64,000 nucleotides of DNA, taken from NCBI RefSeq assembly GCF_947498805.1, contig NZ_CANMLT010000001.1, positions 62,001 through 126,000 of the forward strand, written 5' to 3'. Positions 29,756-37,675 of the stretch are shown here, piece by piece. The position numbers were made by a program, and so were the translations under genes. Positions within the stretch are counted from its first letter, which is position 1. Each line of letters opens with the position of its first letter. The stretch is from an uncultured Tenacibaculum sp. (GTDB taxonomy: Bacteria; Bacteroidota; Bacteroidia; Flavobacteriales; Flavobacteriaceae). Under the pieces are notes generated by a model. That model did no database searches. It was not told the origin of the DNA and saw only the letters and a program-made list of their open reading frames with translations.

Positions 29756-31402
29756 ATGTACCCAAAAAAAGAATTAGCACAACTAGTAATCTCAGCATGT
29801 CATCAATTTTCTATTGATACGGTAGTTATTTCTCCAGGTTCGAGAAATGCTCCTTTAACGATAGGCTTTTCAAACCATTCAGCTATAGAAACACTTAGTG
29901 TAGTTGATGAACGATGTGCGGCTTTTTTTGCCATGGGTATTGCACAACAAAAGAGAAAACCAGTTGCCATTGTGTGTTCTTCTGGTTCTGCTTTATTGAA
30001 TTATTATCCTGCTATTGCGGAGGCTTTTTATAGTCAAATTCCATTGATCGTTATTTCGGCAGATAGGCCAAAACATTTAATAGATGTTGGAGATGGACAA
30101 ACGATTCGTCAAGAGAATGTGTTTGAAAATCATATTTTGTTTTCTGCCAATTTGGTAGAAGGGAAAACAGAGGAGAACAAATCCTTGATAACAGAAGCGT
30201 TACAAATTTCAAAAACTCAAATGGGACCTATACATATCAATGTTCCTTTTGATGAACCTTTATATGAAACGGTAGCAGAATTAAGCGATTTTGATTTTTC
30301 TGATGTTATTTCAAATGAGCCAAAACAAGTTACAAAGTTTGAAACATTAGCTTCAATTTGGAATAGGTCTGCTAAAAAAATGATTTTAGTAGGAAGTAAC
30401 TATCCTGATATTGAATTGCAAAAAGCCTTAGAAGTATATGCAGAAGATGAATCTGTTTTAATTTTTACAGAAACCACTTCTAATTTGTACCATTCAAAGT
30501 TTATCAATTCAATAGATAAGCTCATATTCCCGCTTTCAGATCAAGAATACGAAGAACTACAACCTGATGTTTTAGTAACATTGGGAGGGTTGGTTATTTC
30601 AAAAAAAATAAAACAGTTTTTAAGGAAGTATCAGCCCAAGCAGCATTGGCATATAGATGAACTTAGGGCCTTTGATACTTACTTTACTTTAAATGAATTT
30701 ATACAAGAAGACCCTGTTGAGGTTTTAAACAAGTTCTTGGAATTTACTGAAAAAGTAGATAGTAATTATCAATCTAAGTGGTTATTAAAGAAAGAACAAA
30801 GGGCTGTGAAACATCAAGCGTATTTGTCAGACTGTGAATATTCAGATTTAAAAGTTTTTGAAGCTGTTTTAAAGACTATTCCAGATGCGAGTCAAGTACA
30901 GATAAGTAATAGTTCTACAATTCGCTATTCACAATTGTTTGATGTAAATCCAACATTAAGAATATTCTGTAACCGAGGAACGAGTGGTATTGATGGTAGT
31001 ACAAGTACAGCAGTAGGAGCAGCTTTTGCCGATGATGAGCAAACGATATTTATCACAGGGGATTTAAGTTTCTTCTATGATAGTAATGCGTTATGGAATA
31101 GTAATATTCCAAAGAACTTCAGAATAATAATTCTGAACAATGCTGGAGGAGGAATTTTTAGATTTATTCCTGGTCCTTTAACAACAAATGCTACAGAATA
31201 TTTTGAGACTCCACATAATCTTACAGCATCGCATTTGGCGAAAATGTATAACTTTGAGTATCTAGCTGTAAAAGATAGTATAACATTAGAAAAAGAGTTG
31301 AACAGTTTCTATACAGAATCTGAGCATCCAAAGATAATGGAGGTATTTACTCCAAAAGAAATTAATGATGTAGTTTTAAAGAACTACTTTAAAAACTTAT
31401 AA
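29756..31402 (+). CDS. menD: 2-succinyl-5-enolpyruvyl-6-hydroxy-3-cyclohexene-1-carboxylate synthase
   Basis: MenD is the thiamine-diphosphate enzyme that adds 2-oxoglutarate to isochorismate in menaquinone synthesis. The 548-residue product has VVISPGSRNAPLTIGF near residue 23, VVDERCAAFFAMGIAQ with the catalytic Glu, SADRPKHLIDVGDGQTIRQ, and a C-terminal diphosphate-binding segment GDLSFFYDSNALWN ... IILNNAGGGIF. It is complete. menB lies 2.6 kb downstream. There is little room for a promoter between the fsa terminator and the ATG. Confidence 0.96.
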   Translation: MYPKKELAQLVISACHQFSIDTVVISPGSRNAPLTIGFSNHSAIETLSVVDERCAAFFAMGIAQQKRKPVAIVCSSGSALLNYYPAIAEAFYSQIPLIVISADRPKHLIDVGDGQTIRQENVFENHILFSANLVEGKTEENKSLITEALQISKTQMGPIHINVPFDEPLYETVAELSDFDFSDVISNEPKQVTKFETLASIWNRSAKKMILVGSNYPDIELQKALEVYAEDESVLIFTETTSNLYHSKFINSIDKLIFPLSDQEYEELQPDVLVTLGGLVISKKIKQFLRKYQPKQHWHIDELRAFDTYFTLNEFIQEDPVEVLNKFLEFTEKVDSNYQSKWLLKKEQRAVKHQAYLSDCEYSDLKVFEAVLKTIPDASQVQISNSSTIRYSQLFDVNPTLRIFCNRGTSGIDGSTSTAVGAAFADDEQTIFITGDLSFFYDSNALWNSNIPKNFRIIILNNAGGGIFRFIPGPLTTNATEYFETPHNLTASHLAKMYNFEYLAVKDSITLEKELNSFYTESEHPKIMEVFTPKEINDVVLKNYFKNL

Positions 31403-31403
31403 G

Positions 31404-31814
31404 ATGGAATTAAAGGAAGGTGATAAGGTTGATTTAGTAATAGGAGTTCAATCTACATTAGGATACTCTGTATTAATTAATGAAGAGGTAGAAGGTTTAT
31501 TATATAATAACGAGGTTTTCAACGATGTTGAAGAAGGAATGAGAACAGTAGGTTATGTAAAGAAGCTTAGAGAAGATGGTAAGATAGATGTAGCTTTGCG
31601 TCCACAAGGGTTTAAGAATGTTATAGATGAAGATGTTGAGAAGGTTTTGTCAAAGTTAAAAGAGAAGGGGTATTTGTTATTAACAGATAAAAGTTCACCA
31701 GAATCTATTAAGTTTCATTTACAAATGAGTAAAAAAGCTTTTAAGAGAGCTATAGGGAAATTATATAAAGAAAGAAAAATATCTTTGAACGAAGATGGAA
31801 TAGAATTAAAATAG
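31404..31814 (+). CDS. S1-like RNA-binding / winged-helix protein, short CvfB-like
   Basis: The 136-residue product resembles the second half of CvfB/YitL proteins. Residues 1-70 look like an S1-type OB fold (GDKVDLVIGVQSTLGYSVLI then GMRTVGYVKKLREDGKIDVA), and residues 78-136 a winged helix (KVLSKLKEKGYLLLTDKSSP). Full CvfB proteins are about twice as long. It starts one base after menD and so is translated from the same message. RNA or DNA binding is inferred from the fold, not shown. Confidence 0.7.
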   Translation: MELKEGDKVDLVIGVQSTLGYSVLINEEVEGLLYNNEVFNDVEEGMRTVGYVKKLREDGKIDVALRPQGFKNVIDEDVEKVLSKLKEKGYLLLTDKSSPESIKFHLQMSKKAFKRAIGKLYKERKISLNEDGIELK

Positions 31815-31831
31815 AATTTAAAATAAAGACT

Positions 31832-32569
31832 ATGAAAAAGATTTTTACTACACTTTTATTAATTGTTGCTTTTACAAGTAATGCACAGTTTCAAGAGAAT
31901 ATCGATTCAGGTAGACCTGGAAATTCTTTTAGTGTGTTTACGGTTGGAAAAAATGTGTTTCAAATAGAATCTGGTTTAGATTTTTATAATGAAGGAAATC
32001 AATTTTTTTCTAACTCTTTTTTTAGATTTGGAATAACAGAAAGTATTGAATTAAATTCAGGATTATTATACAACTTTACTTCAGGTAGTGAGGGAGTATC
32101 AAGTTATTATGCAGGAGCCAAGTTTCATTTTTTTGAAGGAGATAATATGCTACCATCAACAGCATTTCAAATTGGAGTAGGTATTCCTAAAGATGCTAAT
32201 GATGAATCTTTTGTAAATGCACTATTTATTATGAATTTTCCTTTTAGTGAAAGATTATCGACGACATTTAACTTTGGGGCTAACATGGATTTCAAGTCAA
32301 GTATGGTAAACAATATAAGTCAGTTGTTTTACGAAGGAGTGTATGCACTTAATTTTTCATATGCATTAACTAACAAGTGGACGACATTCGTTGAGACTTA
32401 TGGTACTATTGATAAATTTTCGAACCCTAAGATTAAAATGAATCTAAATGCTGGGTTCTCTTATCTATTGAATAATAATTTCTTATTAGACACTCTAGTG
32501 AGTCATGGAATAAATACTGATAATAAGTTAATGGTAAGCGTTGGTTTTTCCTATAGGTTGCCATTGTAA
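31832..32569 (+). CDS. Predicted outer-membrane beta-barrel protein
   Basis: A 245-residue secreted protein with signal peptide MKKIFTTLLLIVAFTSNAQ. The remainder alternates polar and aromatic/hydrophobic residues and ends VSVGFSYRLPL, an outer-membrane barrel type C-terminus. Features such as FRFGITESIELNSGLLYNF resemble the phenol-degradation MetA-pathway (PF13557-like) barrel family. It follows the CvfB-like gene by 17 bases. The cargo is unknown. Confidence 0.7.
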   Translation: MKKIFTTLLLIVAFTSNAQFQENIDSGRPGNSFSVFTVGKNVFQIESGLDFYNEGNQFFSNSFFRFGITESIELNSGLLYNFTSGSEGVSSYYAGAKFHFFEGDNMLPSTAFQIGVGIPKDANDESFVNALFIMNFPFSERLSTTFNFGANMDFKSSMVNNISQLFYEGVYALNFSYALTNKWTTFVETYGTIDKFSNPKIKMNLNAGFSYLLNNNFLLDTLVSHGINTDNKLMVSVGFSYRLPL

Positions 32570-32572
32570 ATT

Positions 32573-32604
32573 AAAAAAGCCCTAAAGTAATTTAGGGCTT
32601 TTTT
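32573..32604. terminator. Bidirectional terminator
   Basis: AAAAAAGCCCTAAA and TTTAGGGCTTTTTT form a perfect 14-bp inverted repeat with a 4-base loop between convergent genes. It serves both strands. Confidence 0.92.
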
Positions 32605-32625
32605 ATTGCTATATTTTATAAGATT

Positions 32626-33879
32626 TTATTGATCATCTTTTTCTTGTTCTTCTTCTTGCTTCTCTTCTTCCTCAATAATCTCTTCTTCTTGTGTTTTTTG
32701 TTCAGCCTTTTGTTTGGTTAACAAATCGTTTACACGTTTGATGTTTTCATAAAAAGCATTAGCATTAGGATCTGATGGGTCCATTTTTCCAAAGGCAGCC
32801 TTGTAATAAAAATCAGACCTTTCATAGTCTTTACCCATTTCATAATACTTACCAACATAGTAATCACCAAGATGCATGTCTGGGTATTTAATCATTACAA
32901 AATCACCTAAAACACGCAAGTAATCTCCGTCTTGTTTGTCAGTTACAATACCTTCAATGGTAAAGATATCATCTAAACGAACATTTAAGTTGTTTCCGTA
33001 TAAATATTCGATGTCTAAATATTTCTTTTCAACATATTTAATAGCTTCTAAAGGCTCTAAATCTTTAATTTTAGTCTCATATTCCTCTTTAGTAATCTTT
33101 GCATAAATAGAAAACATATTGGTAAAAGCTCTTGGAATGGTTTCACTAATCATAGATAGTAAACTAGGAGCATTCGGAAATTCATCAAACTTAATGTTTA
33201 AGTTTTTTGCATCAAAAGAAGATAAATAGGTATCTATTTGTTTAAAACGATCATATTGTTCTTTTTTAACATAGTTCTTATTATTACTATTATATATAAA
33301 AAACGTGTTGTCTATACTTCCAAGTCTAGAAAGAGAGTACGATTCTAAAGTTACTCCTGCCAATTCAGAATAATATGGAGAAGCACAGATATATGAATTA
33401 AAAACAGGGTTTTGCTCTTTTAAAAAGTAATTAATAAGGTTAATAGACTTTCCTTCACCTGCAATAGTTAAAAAAGGAGAAGTTCTATAAGAACCCTCTG
33501 CAAAAGGAATAACTTCTTTTTTAATAAAACGGTGGAATAATTTAGCTGTAGCAGTTAAGTCATCATTTTTAGGAACGATAGAAACATCTCTATGATAAGT
33601 TTTCTCCATATCAATTCCAATTACGATCTGTCTAGGAGCCTTGTCTACATCTGCAAACAATTTGGCGTTTCCAACATATAAATCAAATAAATAATCATCT
33701 CCTAAAATAATAGCTACAGGATAACTTAGTTCAGCGTCAGTATCATAACCTTTAGGAAGATAGATTTTTAAATTACGTTTCGCTTTTAGTTCTACAGAAT
33801 TATACTCTTTTACAATAATCTCTTGTGAAAATACAAGAGCAGAAAAACTAAATGCGATTAAAAAAAATAAGTGTTTCAT
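32626..33879 (-). CDS. Secreted esterase-fold (alpha/beta hydrolase) protein with degenerate active site
   Basis: A 417-residue protein with signal peptide MKHLFFLIAFSFSALVFSQ. Residues 30-230 look like the putative-esterase (D-type) alpha/beta hydrolase fold: NLKIYLPKGYD, YPVAIILGDDYLF, QIVIGIDM. Where active members have GxSxGG, this one has GEGKS (141-145), so catalysis is doubtful. The C-terminal part has TPR-like helices (GKYYEMGKDYERSDFYYKAA) and an acidic Glu-rich tail from about 398. The ATG at 33879 is chosen because it starts a clean signal peptide and lies downstream of a promoter. Confidence 0.75.
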   Translation of the reverse strand: MKHLFFLIAFSFSALVFSQEIIVKEYNSVELKAKRNLKIYLPKGYDTDAELSYPVAIILGDDYLFDLYVGNAKLFADVDKAPRQIVIGIDMEKTYHRDVSIVPKNDDLTATAKLFHRFIKKEVIPFAEGSYRTSPFLTIAGEGKSINLINYFLKEQNPVFNSYICASPYYSELAGVTLESYSLSRLGSIDNTFFIYNSNNKNYVKKEQYDRFKQIDTYLSSFDAKNLNIKFDEFPNAPSLLSMISETIPRAFTNMFSIYAKITKEEYETKIKDLEPLEAIKYVEKKYLDIEYLYGNNLNVRLDDIFTIEGIVTDKQDGDYLRVLGDFVMIKYPDMHLGDYYVGKYYEMGKDYERSDFYYKAAFGKMDPSDPNANAFYENIKRVNDLLTKQKAEQKTQEEEIIEEEEKQEEEQEKDDQ

Positions 33880-33899
33880 CGGGGATGTTTTGTTTGTTT

Positions 33900-33907
33900 C
33901 AAATATA
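33900..33907 (-). promoter_or_regulatory. Promoter -7 box of the esterase-fold gene
   Basis: On the minus strand TATATTTG matches TAnnTTTG and lies 20 bases before the ATG at 33879. It faces away from the menB promoter, forming a compact divergent promoter region. Confidence 0.65.
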
Positions 33908-33932
33908 AAAAAGAAAAATAAAGTTATTATGT

Positions 33933-33940
33933 TATTTTTG
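33933..33940 (+). promoter_or_regulatory. Promoter -7 box of menB
   Basis: TATTTTTG matches TAnnTTTG and lies 31 bases before the menB ATG. Its upstream region overlaps that of the divergent minus-strand promoter. Confidence 0.6.
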
Positions 33941-33971
33941 CTCAATAATATAACGATAATATTTTGGAATT

Positions 33972-34811
33972 ATGATAAAACCAGAGTGGAAAACCGCAAA
34001 AGTTTACGAAGATATAACTTATAAAAAGAGTCATAATGTAGCACGAATTGCTTTTAACAGACCTAATGTTCGTAATGCATTTAGACCTAAAACTACCTCA
34101 GAGTTATTAGATGCTTTTCATGATGCTCATGAAGATACAAATATCGGAGTAGTATTATTATCTGCTGAAGGACCTTCTACTAAAGATGGAGTTTGGAGTT
34201 TTTGTTCTGGTGGAGATCAAAATGCACGTGGGCATCAAGGATATGTAGGAGAAGATGGATACCACCGATTAAATATTTTAGAAGTACAGCGTTTAATTCG
34301 CTTTATGCCAAAAGCGGTAATTTGTGTTGTGCCAGGTTGGGCAGTAGGAGGCGGACATAGTTTACATGTTACTTGTGATTTAACTTTAGCAAGTAAAGAG
34401 CATGCTATTTTTAAACAAACGGATGCAGATGTTACATCATTTGATGCAGGATATGGATCGGCATATTTAGCAAAAATGGTAGGACAGAAGAAAGCACGTG
34501 AGATTTTCTTTTTAGGAAGAAATTATTCAGCGCAAGAAGCATATGAAATGGGAATGGTAAACGCAGTAATACCTCATGACGAGTTAGAACAAACGGCTTT
34601 TGATTGGGCACAAGAAATACTTGCAAAATCACCAACATCTATTAAAATGTTAAAGTTTGCAATGAACTTAACAGACGATGGTATGGTAGGACAACAAGTA
34701 TTTGCAGGAGAAGTAACTCGTTTAGCTTATATGACAGATGAAGCAAAAGAAGGACGTGATGCATTCTTAGAAAAACGTAAGCCAAACTTTCCAAAGACTT
34801 GGATTCCATAA
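33972..34811 (+). CDS. menB: 1,4-dihydroxy-2-naphthoyl-CoA synthase
   Basis: MenB cyclises succinylbenzoyl-CoA in menaquinone synthesis. The 279-residue crotonase-fold protein has VARIAFNRPNVRNAFRPKT near residues 23-41, SFCSGGDQNARG (oxyanion region), VPGWAVGGGHSLHVTCDLTLAS, and DADVTSFDAGYGSAYLAKMV with the conserved Asp/Ser/Tyr segment typical of MenB, ending FLEKRKPNF. Complete. Together with menD it shows menaquinone-based respiration. Confidence 0.95.
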   Translation: MIKPEWKTAKVYEDITYKKSHNVARIAFNRPNVRNAFRPKTTSELLDAFHDAHEDTNIGVVLLSAEGPSTKDGVWSFCSGGDQNARGHQGYVGEDGYHRLNILEVQRLIRFMPKAVICVVPGWAVGGGHSLHVTCDLTLASKEHAIFKQTDADVTSFDAGYGSAYLAKMVGQKKAREIFFLGRNYSAQEAYEMGMVNAVIPHDELEQTAFDWAQEILAKSPTSIKMLKFAMNLTDDGMVGQQVFAGEVTRLAYMTDEAKEGRDAFLEKRKPNFPKTWIP

Positions 34812-34823
34812 ATTAAATTAACC

Positions 34824-34891
34824 TGTCATTACGAGGAAGAATGACGACGTAATCTCATCTTAAAGATTGCTTCACTTTGTTCGCAATGACA
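34824..34891. repeat. REP-like palindromic element
   Basis: The stretch opens TGTCATTACGAGGAAGAATG and closes TTCGCAATGACA; TGTCATT and AATGACA are inverted. This resembles a dispersed palindromic element of many Bacteroidota genomes (ends of type GTCATTGCGAGG ... CTCGCAATGAC). It fills the menB-FAH spacer. An in-frame TTG inside it is not a real start for the next gene. Confidence 0.6.
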
Positions 34892-34906
34892 TCTTGTTTT
34901 TATAGA

Positions 34907-35515
34907 ATGAAGATAATTTGTATTGGTCGCAATTATGCGAAACATATAGAAGAGTTAGCCAATGAAAGGCCAGAGAACCCTGTTGTTTTTTTAAAGCCAG
35001 ATTCAGCTATTCTTCCTAAGAAAATGCCATTTTTTATTCCACCTTTTTCAAATGATGTACATTATGAAGTAGAAGTATTGGTGAAGATAAATAAGGTTGG
35101 AAAACACATTTCTCCAAAGTTTGCTCATAAATATTATGATACAATTGGTTTAGGAATCGATTTTACGGCTAGAGATGTGCAAGCACAATGTAAGGAAAAA
35201 GGTTTGCCATGGGAAAAAGCTAAAGCTTTTGACGGTAGTGCTATTGTTGGACAATTTTTTCCAAAGGAAGAATTTGATTTGAATAATCTATCATTCCAAT
35301 TACAAAAGAATGATGAGATAGTACAAGATGGAAACACTTCTAGTATGTTGTGGAAGATTGATGAGCTGATTAGTTATGTTTCTCAATATTTCACACTTAA
35401 GAAAGGAGATTTGATTTTTACAGGAACACCTGCAGGAGTAGGAAAAGTGGAAGAGAATGACATCTTAACTGGAACTATCGAAGGTAAACAAGCTTTTCAG
35501 ATTAAAGTAAAATAA
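34907..35515 (+). CDS. Fumarylacetoacetate hydrolase (FAH) family protein
   Basis: A 202-residue single-domain FAH-family protein. It has the metal-binding and core residues of the family: KIICIGRNYAKHIEEL at the start, FLKPDSAI, HYEVEVLVKINK (two metal Glu), GIDFTARDVQ, and KAFDGSAIVG, ending FTGTPAGVG. Members act as acylpyruvases, oxaloacetate decarboxylases or hydratase/isomerases, so the substrate is open. The ATG at 34907 is preferred over an upstream TTG lying inside the repeat. Confidence 0.88.
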   Translation: MKIICIGRNYAKHIEELANERPENPVVFLKPDSAILPKKMPFFIPPFSNDVHYEVEVLVKINKVGKHISPKFAHKYYDTIGLGIDFTARDVQAQCKEKGLPWEKAKAFDGSAIVGQFFPKEEFDLNNLSFQLQKNDEIVQDGNTSSMLWKIDELISYVSQYFTLKKGDLIFTGTPAGVGKVEENDILTGTIEGKQAFQIKVK

Positions 35516-35520
35516 TAATT

Positions 35521-35547
35521 AATCCCGCTAAGGCGGGATTTCTTTTT
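35521..35547 (+). terminator. Terminator after the FAH gene
   Basis: AATCCCGC/GCGGGATT is a perfect 8-bp stem with a 4-base loop, followed by TCTTTTT. It lies between the FAH gene and cinA. Confidence 0.85.
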
Positions 35548-35558
35548 AGAAGAAGTTC

Positions 35559-36803
35559 ATGAACGCAGAAATAATTACCATAGGAGATGAAATTCTTATC
35601 GGACAAATTGTAGATACCAATTCAAAATGGATTGCTACAGAATTGAATAAAATAGGAGTCTCAGTTCATCAAATTTCATCTATTCAAGATGAAAAAAAAC
35701 ATATACTAAATGCTTTAAAAGAGGCAGAGAGTAGGGCAGATATTGTTATTGTAACGGGTGGGTTAGGTCCAACTAAAGACGATATCACCAAAAAAACAAT
35801 TGCAGCATACTTTCAGGACAATGATGTTGTAGAGTATCCTGAAGTAATAGATAACATTAAGTACTTATTTAAAAAAGTAAACCACCCTTTTAATGAGGTG
35901 CAAAGGTATCAGGCGCAATTACCTTCAAAGGCTACCTTGTTAATGAATCATTTGGGAACGGCTCCTGGAATGTGGTTTTATGAGAACAAAACTGTTTTTG
36001 TTTCATTACCTGGTGTACCCTATGAAATGAAAGGTTTGATGACCTATAGTGTGTTGCCTAAACTTCAAGAGCAATACAAATTGCCTTTTATCATTCATAA
36101 AACAGTAATGACAGTAGGAAAAGGTGAAAGTGTTATTGCTGAACGTATTGAAGCTTGGGAAGAAAATCTTCCTAACGATATAAAATTGGCATATTTACCC
36201 TCTTTTGGTAGAGTTCGTTTACGTTTAACAGCAAAAGGAACAAATAAAGAATACTTAGAAGAAGAACTGTCGAAGCAACTCAAAGAGTTAAATGATCTAA
36301 TACCCGAAATTATTGTCGGTTTAGAAGAAGAAACTTCACTAGAGCAAAAAGTAGGAGAGATTTTAAAGGGACAAGGAAAAACATTGGCAACTGCCGAAAG
36401 TTTAACAGGAGGTAAAATAGCTTCTACCTTGGTTTCCGTTCCAGGTTCGTCTGCATACTTTACAGGTAGTTTGGTTACCTATACAGCCAAATTAAAAGAA
36501 CAGTTATTAAATGTCTCAAATCAAACGATAGAAAAACACACTGTTGTTAGTGCAGAAGTAGCCAAAGAAATGGCTTTAGGTTGTCTAAATTCATTACAAA
36601 CTGATTATACAATTGCAGTTACAGGAAATGCAGGACCAACCACAGATAATAATGATAAGAGTGTAGGTTTGGTATATATTGCAATAGCAACAACGAAAGG
36701 TGTTGAGGTTCATGAGTTTAACTTCGGTCAGCCAAGAGAAAAAGTAATAAATAGAACAGTTACTAAATCTTTAGAGCTTTTACAGGCTATATTATTAAAA
36801 TAA
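35559..36803 (+). CDS. cinA: CinA family nicotinamide-nucleotide amidase / competence-damage protein
   Basis: The 414-residue product has both CinA halves: an N-terminal molybdopterin-binding-like (COG1058) domain with ITIGDEILIGQIVDTN at residues 6-21 and VIVTGGLGPTKDDIT near residue 65, and a C-terminal amidase domain with ATAESLTGGKIASTLV near 276 and VTGNAGP. Family members recycle pyridine nucleotides (ADP-ribose pyrophosphatase and NMN deamidase). The length is normal. The ATG follows the upstream terminator by 11 bases. Confidence 0.95.
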   Translation: MNAEIITIGDEILIGQIVDTNSKWIATELNKIGVSVHQISSIQDEKKHILNALKEAESRADIVIVTGGLGPTKDDITKKTIAAYFQDNDVVEYPEVIDNIKYLFKKVNHPFNEVQRYQAQLPSKATLLMNHLGTAPGMWFYENKTVFVSLPGVPYEMKGLMTYSVLPKLQEQYKLPFIIHKTVMTVGKGESVIAERIEAWEENLPNDIKLAYLPSFGRVRLRLTAKGTNKEYLEEELSKQLKELNDLIPEIIVGLEEETSLEQKVGEILKGQGKTLATAESLTGGKIASTLVSVPGSSAYFTGSLVTYTAKLKEQLLNVSNQTIEKHTVVSAEVAKEMALGCLNSLQTDYTIAVTGNAGPTTDNNDKSVGLVYIAIATTKGVEVHEFNFGQPREKVINRTVTKSLELLQAILLK

Positions 36804-36807
36804 TTAG

Positions 36808-36815
36808 TATTTTTG
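36808..36815 (+). promoter_or_regulatory. Distal -7 box upstream of rpmB
   Basis: TATTTTTG matches TAnnTTTG just after the cinA stop codon, 152 bases before rpmB. It is the first of two boxes in this spacer and could drive a short RNA or a long rpmB leader. Confidence 0.45.
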
Positions 36816-36830
36816 CGCCCGTTATGCTTC

Positions 36831-36888
36831 CAAATAGGCTAGATGCTGAGCCTAGTTTGAATAGATTAAAATAAATGAAAATTTAATC
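36831..36888 (+). ncRNA. Candidate small RNA or leader with two hairpins upstream of rpmB
   Basis: Hairpin 1 (36831-36859) pairs CAAATAGGCT with AGCCTAGTTTG with one bulged base. Hairpin 2 (36864-36888) pairs GATTAAA with TTTAATC. A T-run follows at 36896-36900, which also serves as the -33 site of the rpmB promoter. Preceded by its own -7 box at 36808. No known family was recognised. Confidence 0.3.
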
Positions 36889-36897
36889 GAGAATATT

Positions 36898-36928
36898 TTT
36901 GCGCAATTAATTAATTTGCGTAAATTTG
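36898..36928 (+). promoter_or_regulatory. Promoter of rpmB-rpmG-DUF4295
   Basis: TTTG at 36898-36901 and TAAATTTG at 36921-36928 are 19 bases apart, a full match to the Bacteroidota promoter pattern. The predicted start leaves a leader of about 33 nt before rpmB. Confidence 0.8.
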
Positions 36929-36967
36929 CACCTCGTTTAGAAATAACACTATAAAACTGTCAAGAAG

Positions 36968-37207
36968 ATGTCTAGAGTTTGTGAATTAACAGGAAAAAAA
37001 GCGATGGTAGGTAACAACGTATCGCACGCTTTAAACAGAACTAAAAGAAAATTTAACGCTAACTTAATGACCAAGCGTTTTTATATTCCAGAAGAAGATA
37101 AGTGGATTACATTAAAAGTATCAGCTTCTGCATTAAAAAATATTAATAAAAAAGGAATCTCTGCTGTTATCAAAGAAGCTAGAGAAAAAGGTTTCTTAAC
37201 AAAATAA
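36968..37207 (+). CDS. rpmB: 50S ribosomal protein L28 (bL28), zinc-free form
   Basis: The 79-residue product begins [20 protein letters not shown] and contains [19 protein letters not shown]. Zinc-type L28 has four cysteines; this has one only. It is the first gene of a small operon with rpmG and a DUF4295 gene. Typical length. Confidence 0.97.
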   Translation: MSRVCELTGKKAMVGNNVSHALNRTKRKFNANLMTKRFYIPEEDKWITLKVSASALKNINKKGISAVIKEAREKGFLTK

Positions 37208-37234
37208 TTCCTTACTAGATAAAAATTTAGAGAG

Positions 37235-37417
37235 ATGGCAAAAAAAGGAAACAGAGTTCAAGTTATATTAGAGTGTACTGAGCACAAAGCTTCTGGTCAA
37301 CCAGGAACTTCTCGTTATATCACAACAAAGAACAAAAAGAATACTCCTGATAGAATGGAATTAAAGAAATTTAATCCAATCTTAAAGAAGATGACAGTTC
37401 ATAAAGAAATTAAATAA
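37235..37417 (+). CDS. rpmG: 50S ribosomal protein L33 (bL33), zinc-free form
   Basis: The 60-residue product begins [20 protein letters not shown] and contains [20 protein letters not shown] followed by [15 protein letters not shown]. The cysteine pairs of the zinc form are replaced (CTEH and NPIL), so it is the C-minus type. It lies 27 bases after rpmB and 27 before the DUF4295 gene. Confidence 0.97.
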   Translation: MAKKGNRVQVILECTEHKASGQPGTSRYITTKNKKNTPDRMELKKFNPILKKMTVHKEIK

Positions 37418-37444
37418 TTAGCTACGGCGTAAATTTTATATAAA

Positions 37445-37597
37445 ATGGCAAAGAAATCAGTAGCAACGTTACAAACAGGTTCGAAAAGATTAACCAAAGC
37501 TATCAAAATGGTAAAATCTCCAAAATCAGGAGCTTATACATTTGTTGAAGCTATTATGGATCCAACACAAGTAAACGACTTTTTAGCTAAAAAGTAA
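37445..37597 (+). CDS. DUF4295 family small basic protein, probable Bacteroidota ribosomal protein bL38
   Basis: A 50-codon gene encoding MAKKSVATLQTGSKRLTKAI followed by KMVKSPKSGAYTFVEAIM and ending FLAKK. This matches the small Bacteroidota-specific DUF4295 family, always found after rpmG. The cryo-EM structure of the Flavobacterium johnsoniae ribosome revealed an extra large-subunit protein named bL38; from memory this is the same family, but I could not check it. Size, charge and operon position support a ribosomal role. Confidence 0.85.
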   Translation: MAKKSVATLQTGSKRLTKAIKMVKSPKSGAYTFVEAIMDPTQVNDFLAKK

Positions 37598-37616
37598 TTC
37601 TTGTATACAGTTTAAA

Positions 37617-37650
37617 GAAAAGCTACTTTCTAATGAGAGTAGCTTTTTTT
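37617..37650 (+). terminator. Terminator after the DUF4295 gene
   Basis: AAAAGCTACT/AGTAGCTTTT with a 10-base loop and a run of seven Ts. It closes the rpmB-rpmG-DUF4295 unit and separates it from ftsY. Confidence 0.9.
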
Positions 37651-37666
37651 ATGTTTTAAAAAACTG

Positions 37667-37674
37667 TATTTTTG
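37667..37674 (+). promoter_or_regulatory. -7 box directly before the structured element upstream of ftsY
   Basis: TATTTTTG matches TAnnTTTG. The structured element at 37676-37735 begins right after it, so the transcript would start at or within the element. Confidence 0.5.
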
Positions 37675-37675
37675 A

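Noticed and set aside
33880..33945. N-terminal extension of the esterase-fold protein
   Set aside because: It would place 22 residues before a clean signal peptide, and the -7 box lies within it.
34877..34906. Upstream TTG extension of the FAH gene
   Set aside because: It lies inside the palindromic repeat and adds ten residues not seen in the family; the ATG at 34907 fits the conserved KIICIGRNYA start.
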